Assembly (NCBI GenBank): GCA_047601745.1
Contig: JASGIS010000001.1
Location: 2,914,001-2,978,000 of the forward strand
Origin: JAKPAM01 sp047601745
GTDB lineage: Bacteria; Pseudomonadota; Gammaproteobacteria; Burkholderiales; Burkholderiaceae_E
Length of the DNA stretch: 64,000 nucleotides
Direction of reading: 5' to 3'
Shown here: positions 52,620-60,180 of the stretch, piece by piece
Layout: every line of letters starts with the position of its first letter
Position numbering within the stretch: position 1 is the stretch's first letter
Notes under the pieces: generated by a model
Databases searched by the model: none
The model's input: the letters and a program-made list of their open reading frames with translations, nothing else
Told to the model about the DNA's origin: nothing
Made by a program: the position numbers and the translations under genes

Positions 52620-53228
52620 TCAGCGCCCGGCCGATTCGCCGAGCGTCTCGTGCAGGCCGTAAGCCGCCTGGCGGTTCGACACGGTCTCGACGTCATGGCT
52701 CATGATGACCAGGTCGTGCAGCGCGCCGTTGCGGTCGGCCACGTGGCGGCTCAGCATCGCTTCGGCGCGGAATCCGAGTTCCTCGAACACGCCGATCGCG
52801 CGATGCTGCGCGAGCGTCATCCGGGCGATCAGCTTGCGCAGCCCGAGGTCCAGCGCCTGCGCGAAACACTCCTGGATCAGCAGCCGGCCCAGTCCGCGCC
52901 CGCGCCAGGCCGGCGAGACCAGCACGCGCAGTTCGCCGACGTGGCGCGACCAGCCGAGCGTGTCGACGAAGGTCGTCGTGCAGCCGACCACCACGCCGTC
53001 ATGACGCGCGACCAGGCTGACCAGCCGGCCTTCGTCGATCGAGCGCATCCAGGCGTCGATGACCTTCGGATGGCTGATGTCGCGGCTGAGGAACAGCAGG
53101 TCGGCCTCGGACAGCGTCTTGACGAAATCGACGACGGCTTCGCGGTCGGAGGCCGTCATCTGCGCGATTTCGATCTTCTCGCCATCGCAGGTCGCGGTGC
53201 GCGGGTATTGGCGTTTTTCTTGGGTCAT
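52620..53228 (-). CDS. GNAT-family N-acetyltransferase
   Basis: This 202-residue acetyltransferase has the acetyl-CoA loop SPAWRGRGLGRLLIQEC (R-G-x-G pattern) and a C-terminal GVFEELGFRAEAML strand-helix typical of GNAT enzymes. Its ATG 53228 overlaps the phaC stop as ATGA. The association with class III-like PHA synthase suggests a modification role in the same process, but the substrate is unknown. Confidence 0.88.
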   Translation of the reverse strand: MTQEKRQYPRTATCDGEKIEIAQMTASDREAVVDFVKTLSEADLLFLSRDISHPKVIDAWMRSIDEGRLVSLVARHDGVVVGCTTTFVDTLGWSRHVGELRVLVSPAWRGRGLGRLLIQECFAQALDLGLRKLIARMTLAQHRAIGVFEELGFRAEAMLSRHVADRNGALHDLVIMSHDVETVSNRQAAYGLHETLGESAGR

Positions 53229-54322
53229 GTCGAACGATGCTCCAACCAGGAATCAAGAGCGGGCCACATGCGTTTGATCGCGTTGGCGCCGGCGGCGATG
53301 CTGACGTGTCCGCCGGGCAGCACGATCTCCTGCTTGTCGGTCGAGCCGACTCGCTCGACCAGCGGCTTCGAGCACTCGGACGGCACGATATGGTCATACT
53401 TGGCGACGACGTGCAGCAGCGGGATGGTGATTTTGCTCAGGTCGACGAGCTGGCCCCCGACCTTCATCGTGCCCTCGTACAGCGCATTGCGCTGCATCAG
53501 GTCCTTCGTCATCTGACGGAAATATCCGCCGGGCAGCCCCAGGGTCTCGTTGCCCCAGCGCTCCATCATCCGGAACCCCTTGACGAACTGGTCGTTCCAC
53601 AGGTTGTCCCAGAGCCGGACCTGGCCGGCCAGGCGGCTGGCCGGGCGCAGCGAGTCGAAGCCGGCGACGACCATGTCGGGCGGCATGTTGCCGACCTGCT
53701 CGACGAAACGGTCGACGTCGAAGTGCTTCGGGTCCGCCATCGAGCGGAACAGCTCCATCTTCGAGAAGTCGATCGGCGTCGTGAAGCAGACCAGGTTGCG
53801 TACCGGTCCGTCCGGATGCAGCGACTGGTACAGCGTCGACAGCAGGCCGCCCGCGCAATAGCCGACCAGCGTGATCTCGTCCTCGCCGGAGTCGCGCTGC
53901 ACGCGCCGGATGCAGTCCGGCAGGAAGCGCAGCACGTAGTCGTCCAGCGTCAGGCCGCGCTCGCTGTCGCTCGGCTGGTGCCAGTCGATCATGTAGACGT
54001 CGTAGCCGCGCTTCAGCAGGAACTCGACCAGGCTCTGCCCGGGCGTCAGGTCCAGGATGTAGCCCCGGTTCGTGGGCGCCATCACGAGGAGCAGCGGGAC
54101 GCGATAGACCTCGTCGGCCATCGAGTGGTAGTGGAGGAGCTCCAGCGTGCCGCGTCGGTACAGCACGGTCTTGGGCGTGCGGCCGACTTCGGGGGGCGGC
54201 GCGCCCAGCAGCTCCATGCTCTTGAATCCGCGCTGGATCGCGTGCTCGACTTCCTGGCGCAGCCGCTCGGCGACGGCGCGCGGATCGGCATCGCGCTGCG
54301 CGGTGTTCGCTTGACTAGCCAT
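53225..54322 (-). CDS. phaC: class III poly(R)-hydroxyalkanoate synthase subunit PhaC
   Basis: This 365-residue cytoplasmic polymerase makes polyhydroxyalkanoate from 3-hydroxyacyl-CoA. The lipase-like box is GYCAGG with nucleophile Cys156; Asp310 (KYDHIVPSE) and His339 (PGGHVS) complete the triad. The length and absence of the long N-domain match class III (PhaC-PhaE) rather than the 560-590-residue class I enzyme typical of Burkholderiales. It starts 3 bp after the phaE-like stop. Confidence 0.92.
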   Translation of the reverse strand: MASQANTAQRDADPRAVAERLRQEVEHAIQRGFKSMELLGAPPPEVGRTPKTVLYRRGTLELLHYHSMADEVYRVPLLLVMAPTNRGYILDLTPGQSLVEFLLKRGYDVYMIDWHQPSDSERGLTLDDYVLRFLPDCIRRVQRDSGEDEITLVGYCAGGLLSTLYQSLHPDGPVRNLVCFTTPIDFSKMELFRSMADPKHFDVDRFVEQVGNMPPDMVVAGFDSLRPASRLAGQVRLWDNLWNDQFVKGFRMMERWGNETLGLPGGYFRQMTKDLMQRNALYEGTMKVGGQLVDLSKITIPLLHVVAKYDHIVPSECSKPLVERVGSTDKQEIVLPGGHVSIAAGANAIKRMWPALDSWLEHRST

Positions 54323-54325
54323 CGA

Positions 54326-54883
54326 TCATCCTTTGGTGGCGCGCGTGCCGCGCCGGCGTTCGGCCGGCTTGGCCTTGGCGGAGCGGGTACCGGCCGGGGC
54401 CGTTTCGGCCGCCGCACGGGCGCGGGTGGGTGCGGGTTCGGCGTCCGCGGGGGCCGGCGCCGGCGCGGAATCCGCCTCGGCGGCCGCCGCTGCAGGCTGC
54501 GCGTCCGCCGCGGGGGCGGGAGCGGGAGCAGGGGCGGACTGCGACGACGGACGGCGCGTGCGGGCGGGCCGCGGCGTGTCCAGTTCGCTCGGCGGCAGCA
54601 GCAGCGGCAGCAACTGGTCGAGCTTGCCTTCGATGCGTACCAGCGATTCGGCCAGCTCGGCGACGTCCTTGCGGCTCGGGATGTTCAGCCGGCGCAGATG
54701 ATCGCTCATCGCCTTGTCGGAGAATTGCTGCAGGCTCAGCGCCATCGATGCCAGCGTCTGCGCGCTGCGCGCGGCCTCGGGCGTCTTGAGCGTGCTCGAC
54801 GCCAGGTTGTTCGCCTCGCCTTCGAGGCGGGTCAGCGCATCTCGCCAGAACTGCAGCGGATCGGGAAACAATGAAGAGCTCAT
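54326..54883 (-). CDS. PhaE-like / phasin-like subunit
   Basis: This 185-residue protein has a helical N-half (PLQFWRDALTRLEGEANNLASSTLKTPE, LVRIEGKLDQLLPLLLP in segments) resembling PhaE and phasin-like proteins. The C-half is an Ala/Pro/Lys/Arg-rich tail like those that bind DNA or granules. Canonical PhaE is about 360 residues, so this is a short form. AGGGAG lies before ATG 54883. A 10-codon leader ORF overlaps this ATG. An in-frame upstream ATG at 54946 falls inside the probable -10 element and is rejected. Confidence 0.75.
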   Translation of the reverse strand: MSSSLFPDPLQFWRDALTRLEGEANNLASSTLKTPEAARSAQTLASMALSLQQFSDKAMSDHLRRLNIPSRKDVAELAESLVRIEGKLDQLLPLLLPPSELDTPRPARTRRPSSQSAPAPAPAPAADAQPAAAAAEADSAPAPAPADAEPAPTRARAAAETAPAGTRSAKAKPAERRRGTRATKG

Positions 54884-54912
54884 AGGCGGCTCCCTGTCGT
54901 GGGACGGGGCAT
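54880..54912 (-). CDS. 10-codon leader ORF (MPRPTTGSRL) overlapping the phaE-like start
   Basis: AAGGAGGAGG, the strongest ribosome site in the window, lies 6 nt before ATG 54912. The ORF has 10 sense codons and its TGA overlaps ATG 54883 as ATGA. This looks like a translational-coupling leader for the PHA operon. Confidence 0.45.
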   Translation of the reverse strand: MPRPTTGSRL

Positions 54913-54944
54913 GGGGTTCCTCCTCCTTAGGCTTGTTTGCGCAC

Positions 54945-54975
54945 ATTATCGCGTCTCGGCCGAGCCTGTCGTCAA
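54945..54975 (-). promoter_or_regulatory. candidate sigma70 promoter of the PHA operon
   Basis: TTGACG (54975-54970) and GATAAT (54950-54945) on the minus strand are separated by 19 bp. Both match the consensus at five of six positions; the spacing is long. The start would lie about 25 nt before the leader ORF. Confidence 0.45.
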
Positions 54976-55339
54976 GCGCGGGAAACCCTGCGCCGCGGAC
55001 CGGATGGTTTCGACGCGGGCCGTCATTATCGGCCCGCTCGGGCGCCGCGCGAGGCTCTCGCGACGGCAGGCCGAATGCGCAACGCGATTATCGGAACGGC
55101 GCGTCGGCCGGCACCGATGCGAAGCAAGCCGGCCGAAGCCCGCGATCGGCCAGACTCGCGCAAACCGACGATATCGGAGGCGCAGGGTTTGTAGCACAAT
55201 ACAGAACAATTAACATTGCAAAGCCTTGTTCGTGTTTGTCTGCGGCTTCAGTGAACGCTGGTCGCCCGGATAGCCGGCGACGTGTCGTCGAGGGGCTCAC
55301 CGCAGCAGATCGCGTGATGCCGCAGGAGGGAGGAAATGG
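54976..55339. other. divergent intergenic region between the PHA operon and the FecR/CHASE2 operon
   Basis: No convincing gene is seen. 55180-55235 is distinctly AT-rich and holds the probable rightward promoter. 54976-55180 is GC-rich and featureless. Confidence 0.55.
55189..55216 (+). promoter_or_regulatory. candidate promoter of the second FecR/CHASE2 operon
   Basis: TTGTAG (55189-55194) and TAACAT (55211-55216) are 16 bp apart in the AT-rich island. The leader to GTG 55340 would be about 115 nt. Confidence 0.35.
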
Positions 55340-57004
55340 GTGGTGCCATTTACTGACGCAGCCGCGGCGGCGGTGCGAACCGGTCTCGGGCGCGCCGTCC
55401 CCTTGGTGTTCGTCGTCGCGATGCTGGGCGCGACGACGGCGCGGGCCGACGACTATCTGTATACGGTGCGGCCGGGCGACAATCCGTGGACCGTCACCGA
55501 ACGCTATCTGCGCGATCTCCGGTACTGGCCTCGCTTGCTGCAGTACAACCAGATCGAAGACGCCCGGCTGATCCAGCCGGGCAGCACGCTGCGCATCCCC
55601 AAGCAATGGCTGGCGATGCGGGTCGCGGAGATGCGCGTCGGACAGAAGCAGGGCAGCGTCGAGATCCGCGCGGCCAGCGAGACCGACGAGGCGTGGCGAC
55701 CCGTGCAGACCGGACGGTCGCTGTCGGCCGGCCAGTGCCTGCGCACCGGCACCGACGGCAGCGCGATGCTCGAGCTGGGCGGTGGAACCGTCGTCCTCGT
55801 TCGTCCCGATACCGAGCTGCGGCTGGTCCGCGCGAGCGAGTCGCGCGTGCCCGACGGCAGCCTGCGGCTGCGCATCGAGCTGCTGCGCGGCGGGTTGGAA
55901 AACGTCGTGCAGCGGCGCCCGGGCGGCGGCACGCGCTTCGAGATCCAGACGCCGGCGGCGGTCGCCGCGGTTCGGGGCACCGAGTTCCGGGTATCGACCA
56001 CGGCCGGCGCGACTCGCGCCGAAGTGCTCGAAGGGGCGGTCGCGTTCACCGGCCGGCGTGGTGGCGTGACGTTGTCCGCCGGTACCGGATCGGTCGCGAC
56101 GCCCGACCGGCCTTCGCAGGCGGCGGTGCCCCTGCTGCCCGCGCCCGATCTGGCGCGGGTGCCGGACCGCATCCGTCGCCTGCCGATCAGCATCCCGTTG
56201 CAGCCGCTGTCCGGGGCCGCGCGGTACCAGACCCAGTTGCTGCCGGTCGGCAGCGCGCTGATCGCGTCCGACGAGGGCAGTCCGACCCCTCATGCGCGCG
56301 CCCGCGACGTGCCCGACGGCGACTACCTGCTGCGCGTGCGCGGCGTCGACGAGAACGGGCTCGAGGGATTCCAGGCGATGCGGCCGTTGACGGTCGACGC
56401 GCGGCCCGAGCCGCCGGTCCTGTCGGCGCCGCCTTCCGATGCCACGCTGGCCGCCGCGGGCCTGACGTTCCGCTGGACCGATGCGGGCGTCGCCGACTAT
56501 CGGCTGCAGGTCAGCGATTCGGCGCAGTTCGCGTCGCCGCAGGTGGACCGCGCGGTGGCCGGCACGGCCGTGGAACTCGACGCGGCGGCGTTGCCGCCCG
56601 GGCAGTACTACTGGCGCGTGGCCAGCCGCATCACCGACGGCAAGCAAGGGCCGTACAGCGACGTCGAGCGGCTGCGCGTGGTGCCGGACGCGCCGCAGGT
56701 CGATCCGCCGGCCCAGGACGGCAAGTCCCTGAACCTGCGCTGGCGCGCGGCGTCGGCCGGGGCCAGCTACCGCTTCCAGCTCGCGCGCGACGAGCAGTTC
56801 GCCGACGTGGTGGTCGAACGGCGGGTGGACGCGCCGACGGTGACGCTGGAGGACCTGGAGCCCGGCACCTACGTGCTGCGCGTCCAGACCGTGACTGCCG
56901 ATGGATTCGAGGGCGCGTGGAGTTCGCCCCAACGCATCGAGATCGAGGCTTCCCGGATCGTGTGGCCGCTGCTGCTGCTGATCCCGCTGATGCTGGTCTT
57001 GTAG
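55340..57004 (+). CDS. FecR-domain protein with LysM, partner of the CHASE2 GGDEF-EAL protein
   Basis: This 554-residue envelope protein has a signal peptide to about ARADD (residue 37) and a LysM-type module (YTVRPGDNPWTVTERYL, LIQPGSTLRIPKQWL). Its FecR domain has the signature AAVAAVRGTEFRVST...AEVLEGAVAF. Fibronectin-like repeats and a C-terminal hydrophobic segment (IVWPLLLLIPLMLVL) that could anchor it follow. It is paralogous in every domain to the FecR/LysM protein at 26.4-28.3 kb. It starts at GTG 55340 (or GTG 55343) after GGAGGGAGG and precedes the CHASE2 gene by 16 bp. Confidence 0.88.
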   Translation: MVPFTDAAAAAVRTGLGRAVPLVFVVAMLGATTARADDYLYTVRPGDNPWTVTERYLRDLRYWPRLLQYNQIEDARLIQPGSTLRIPKQWLAMRVAEMRVGQKQGSVEIRAASETDEAWRPVQTGRSLSAGQCLRTGTDGSAMLELGGGTVVLVRPDTELRLVRASESRVPDGSLRLRIELLRGGLENVVQRRPGGGTRFEIQTPAAVAAVRGTEFRVSTTAGATRAEVLEGAVAFTGRRGGVTLSAGTGSVATPDRPSQAAVPLLPAPDLARVPDRIRRLPISIPLQPLSGAARYQTQLLPVGSALIASDEGSPTPHARARDVPDGDYLLRVRGVDENGLEGFQAMRPLTVDARPEPPVLSAPPSDATLAAAGLTFRWTDAGVADYRLQVSDSAQFASPQVDRAVAGTAVELDAAALPPGQYYWRVASRITDGKQGPYSDVERLRVVPDAPQVDPPAQDGKSLNLRWRAASAGASYRFQLARDEQFADVVVERRVDAPTVTLEDLEPGTYVLRVQTVTADGFEGAWSSPQRIEIEASRIVWPLLLLIPLMLVL

Positions 57005-57020
57005 CGGCGCGCGGCCACGC

Positions 57021-60000
57021 ATGCGGCGGTCGATCAAAAAATGGTTTGCGCCGCTGTGCTCGCCGGCGGTGCGTCCGTGGTGGCTCGCGCTGCTGGTGCT
57101 GGTCTGGTTCGCGTGGGCGCCGCCGAGCCTCGTGCAACGGCTGGACCTGATGGCTTACGATCTAGCCAGCCGGCTTCTGCCCGCTCCGCAACTGGTCGAC
57201 AGCACGATCATCGCCGTCGACGAGCGCAGCCTGCAGCGGCTAGGACGCTGGCCCTGGCCGCGCGGCATCCATGCCGATCTGCTCGATCAGCTGCACGCCG
57301 CGGGGGTCGATGCCGTCGCGATCGACCTGCTGTTCAACGAGCCGTCGCCGTTGCCCGGCGACGACCAGCGGTTGGCCGACGCGATCGCCCGCTTCGGCTC
57401 GGTCGTGTTGCCGGTGGCCCCCGCGCCGGGGGATCTGGGCATCCGCGTGCTGCGGCCGCTGCCGGCGTTCGTCACCGGCGACGTCGTGCTCGCGCATGCC
57501 GACGTCGAGATCGATCGGGATTCGGTCGCCCGCCGCCTGTTCCTGCGCGGCGGCGTCGGCGGCCAGTACTGGGACGCGCTGCCGCTGGCGATGTGGCGGG
57601 TAAGGGCCGCGGGCGCCGCCATGCTCGCCGCGCCGTCGCGCGATTCGCGGCCGGTGCCGGACGGGCCGGGCCGCGGCGTGCACACCTGGGTACGCGACCT
57701 CGAGGTCCTGCTGCCGGTCAAAGGGGGCGCGGTGCCGCGCCTGTCGTACGTCGACGTGCTGGAGGATCCGGCGCTGGCCGCGACGCTGGCCGGCAAGACC
57801 GTCTGGGTCGGCGTGACCGCGGCCGGCCTCGGTGATCGGCTGTCGGCGGCCTCGGCGCCCAGCGGCGAGCAATGGTCGGCCGTCCAGTGGCACGCGCACG
57901 CTTATGAATCGCTGCGCGCGGGCCGGCTCGTCACGCCGGTCGGTGCGTCATGGGCATGGTGGCTGGGCGGCCTGCCGCTGGGCCTGATGCTGGTCGCCAG
58001 CCGCCTGCGCGGCGCGCTGCGCGACGCGACGATGCCGGTGCTCGTGACGATGCCGGCCCTCATCACCGGCGTACTGTTGTGGCAGGGGGCGGTCTGGGGC
58101 GACGTGACCGGCCCCACGCTGGCCTGCGCGGTCGGTTACCTGCTGTGGCGCACCGAGCGCTATCGTCATACCCGTCGCGCGCTGTCCCGGGTGCGCGCCA
58201 ACGCGCTCGCGGCGCTGCGGGCGATCAACGACGCCGTCGTCGTCGTCGATACGAACGGTCGCGTCCGCTACCTGAATCCGGTCGCGGCGAGGCTGGCGGG
58301 ACGGCCGCCCGAACGGGCGCTCGGCATCGCGATCGAGAACCTCTACGCGTTGCCGCCCGATGATTGCCGCCGCCTGAAGGAGGCCGTCGTCGAATGCCTG
58401 GCCTCGCGCGAATCCGCGCGGCGCGGGCCGCCGGTGAACGTCGTCGCCGGGGGCGTCGAGCGCTTGCTGATGATCTGCGTCAGTCCGGTCATCGATGCGC
58501 AGCACGGGCTCGAAGGCGCGGTGCTCGCGCTCAGCGACATCACCGACGTGGTCAGCGCCGGGCAACGCCTGCAGTTCGAGGCGACGCACGATTCGCTGAC
58601 CGGCCTGGCCAATCGCGCGCTGCTGACCGAGCGACTGACGCAGGCCATCGTCAACGCGCGGCGCGGCGGCCTGTCCGCCGCCGTGCTGTTCATGGACCTG
58701 GACCGGTTCAAGCGCTTCAACGACAGCCTCGGTCACCGGGTCGGCGATTCGATCCTCAAGACCGTCGCCCGCCGGCTCGTCAACGGCTGCGGTCCGCACG
58801 ACACCGTGGCCCGCTGGGGCGGCGACGAATTCGTCATCGTGCTCGAACAGGTCGACGGACGCGACGCGGTGGCGGCCGTCGCCGCACGGCTGATCGACGC
58901 GATCTCGCGCGACGTCTCGCTCGACGGCATCGACGTGCATTGCACGTGCAGCATCGGCATCGCGATGGCGCCGAAGGACAGCTCCGATCCCGATTCGCTG
59001 CTGGCGATGGCCGACGCCGCGATGTACCGGGGCAAGGCGCATGCCGGGCACCGCTTCGAGTTCTATGCGGCCGAGATGCGCACCGGTTCGCGCCAGTGGC
59101 TGGACATCGAAACGCAATTGCGCCACGCGCTGGGCCGCAACGAGTTCGAGCTGTACTACCAGCCGCAGGTCCGGGTAGCCGACGGTCGGGTCGTCGGCCT
59201 CGAAGCGCTGCTGCGCTGGCGCACCGCCGGCGGCGAACTGGTGTCGCCGGGCCGGTTCATCGGCGTGGCCGAGGAGTCCGGGTTGATCCTGCCGATCGGT
59301 GCCTGGGCCATCGAGGCGGTCTCGCGACAGTTGCAGCGATGGCTGGCCGACGGCATTCCGTCGCTGCCGGTCTCGATCAACGTCTCGGCCCGGCAGTGCC
59401 TGGACCGCAGTCTCGTCAAGCAGGTCGCCTCGATGCTCGAACGTACCGGCATCCCGGCCGGACTGATCGCGCTGGAGATCACCGAGACCACCGCGATGGC
59501 CGACGTCGAGCACGTGATCTCGCTGCTCGACGAGTTGCGCACGCTCGGCGTCGGGCTGGCCGTCGACGATTTCGGTATCGGCCACTCGTCGCTCGCCTAT
59601 CTGAAGCGGTTCCCGATCGACCAGATCAAGATCGATCAATCGTTCGTGCGCGACATCACCCACGACCCGAACGACGCCGCCATCGTGCGCGCCGCGATCG
59701 CGATCGGCCAGGGGCTCGGCGTGCCGGTGGTCGCCGAAGGCGTCGAGACCGAGGAACAGGCCCGGTTCCTCGCGCAGCACGGCTGCGACATCGCGCAGGG
59801 TTATTTCTACGCGCGCCCGCTCGACGTCGATTCGGCGACGGCCTTGCTGAAGGCGCAGGGTGCCGAGGAGCCGGGTTCTCGGCTGCCGCGCCACGCGGCC
59901 GATCCGTCGACTCCGGCCGCGGCTCTGCTGGCCGCGCCCACGCCGACGCCCACGCCGACGCCGACGCCGACGCCCGTGCCCGTGCCCGTGCCCGTGCCCG

Positions 60001-60080
60001 TGCCGACGACGTCGTCGCCGACGTCGCCGACGTCGACGCCGGAGGCGCGGCAGCCGATGGCGCCGCAGACGCGGGAGTGA
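57021..60080 (+). CDS. CHASE2-PAS-GGDEF-EAL membrane protein for cyclic di-GMP turnover
   Basis: This 1019-residue protein has an N-terminal membrane helix, a periplasmic CHASE2 domain (about 45-290, GRWPWPR motif), three membrane helices (about 312-375), a PAS domain (about 395-510), GGDEF (intact GGDEF near 600, RWGGDEFVIVLEQ) and EAL (EALLRW near 726, with DDFGIGHSSLAYLKRFP). The RxxD inhibition site is replaced by GPHD. Both catalytic motifs look intact, so it could make or break cyclic di-GMP. The C-terminus is a Thr-Pro/Val-Pro repeat tail. It is cotranscribed with the FecR/LysM gene. Confidence 0.93.
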   Translation: MRRSIKKWFAPLCSPAVRPWWLALLVLVWFAWAPPSLVQRLDLMAYDLASRLLPAPQLVDSTIIAVDERSLQRLGRWPWPRGIHADLLDQLHAAGVDAVAIDLLFNEPSPLPGDDQRLADAIARFGSVVLPVAPAPGDLGIRVLRPLPAFVTGDVVLAHADVEIDRDSVARRLFLRGGVGGQYWDALPLAMWRVRAAGAAMLAAPSRDSRPVPDGPGRGVHTWVRDLEVLLPVKGGAVPRLSYVDVLEDPALAATLAGKTVWVGVTAAGLGDRLSAASAPSGEQWSAVQWHAHAYESLRAGRLVTPVGASWAWWLGGLPLGLMLVASRLRGALRDATMPVLVTMPALITGVLLWQGAVWGDVTGPTLACAVGYLLWRTERYRHTRRALSRVRANALAALRAINDAVVVVDTNGRVRYLNPVAARLAGRPPERALGIAIENLYALPPDDCRRLKEAVVECLASRESARRGPPVNVVAGGVERLLMICVSPVIDAQHGLEGAVLALSDITDVVSAGQRLQFEATHDSLTGLANRALLTERLTQAIVNARRGGLSAAVLFMDLDRFKRFNDSLGHRVGDSILKTVARRLVNGCGPHDTVARWGGDEFVIVLEQVDGRDAVAAVAARLIDAISRDVSLDGIDVHCTCSIGIAMAPKDSSDPDSLLAMADAAMYRGKAHAGHRFEFYAAEMRTGSRQWLDIETQLRHALGRNEFELYYQPQVRVADGRVVGLEALLRWRTAGGELVSPGRFIGVAEESGLILPIGAWAIEAVSRQLQRWLADGIPSLPVSINVSARQCLDRSLVKQVASMLERTGIPAGLIALEITETTAMADVEHVISLLDELRTLGVGLAVDDFGIGHSSLAYLKRFPIDQIKIDQSFVRDITHDPNDAAIVRAAIAIGQGLGVPVVAEGVETEEQARFLAQHGCDIAQGYFYARPLDVDSATALLKAQGAEEPGSRLPRHAADPSTPAAALLAAPTPTPTPTPTPTPVPVPVPVPVPTTSSPTSPTSTPEARQPMAPQTRE
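59937..60008 (+). repeat. hexanucleotide repeat encoding the Thr-Pro/Val-Pro tail
   Basis: Twelve 6-bp units (CCCACG or CCGACG, then five CCCGTG) encode six Thr-Pro and five Val-Pro pairs after the EAL domain. Confidence 0.92.
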
Positions 60081-60144
60081 TCGGCGCAGCTACGGCCGAG
60101 CCGGGCATCGCGGCACGATGGCGCCGCAGACGGGGCAGTGATCG
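60055..60144 (+). repeat. imperfect direct repeat (29 bp, 61 bp apart) spanning the CHASE2 gene stop
   Basis: 60055-60083 and 60116-60144 match at 27 of 29 positions, starting CGATGGCGCCGCAGAC. The first copy contains the stop codon of the GGDEF-EAL gene. A tandem duplication of about 61 bp at the 3' end explains it. Confidence 0.8.
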
Positions 60145-60180
60145 ATCGGCGGCGGTTCCGGCGACGCGTGGGCCGGCGTT

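Noticed and set aside
54326..54946. Longer phaE-like start at 54946
   Set aside because: That ATG overlaps the probable -10 hexamer; the ATG at 54883 has its own ribosome site.
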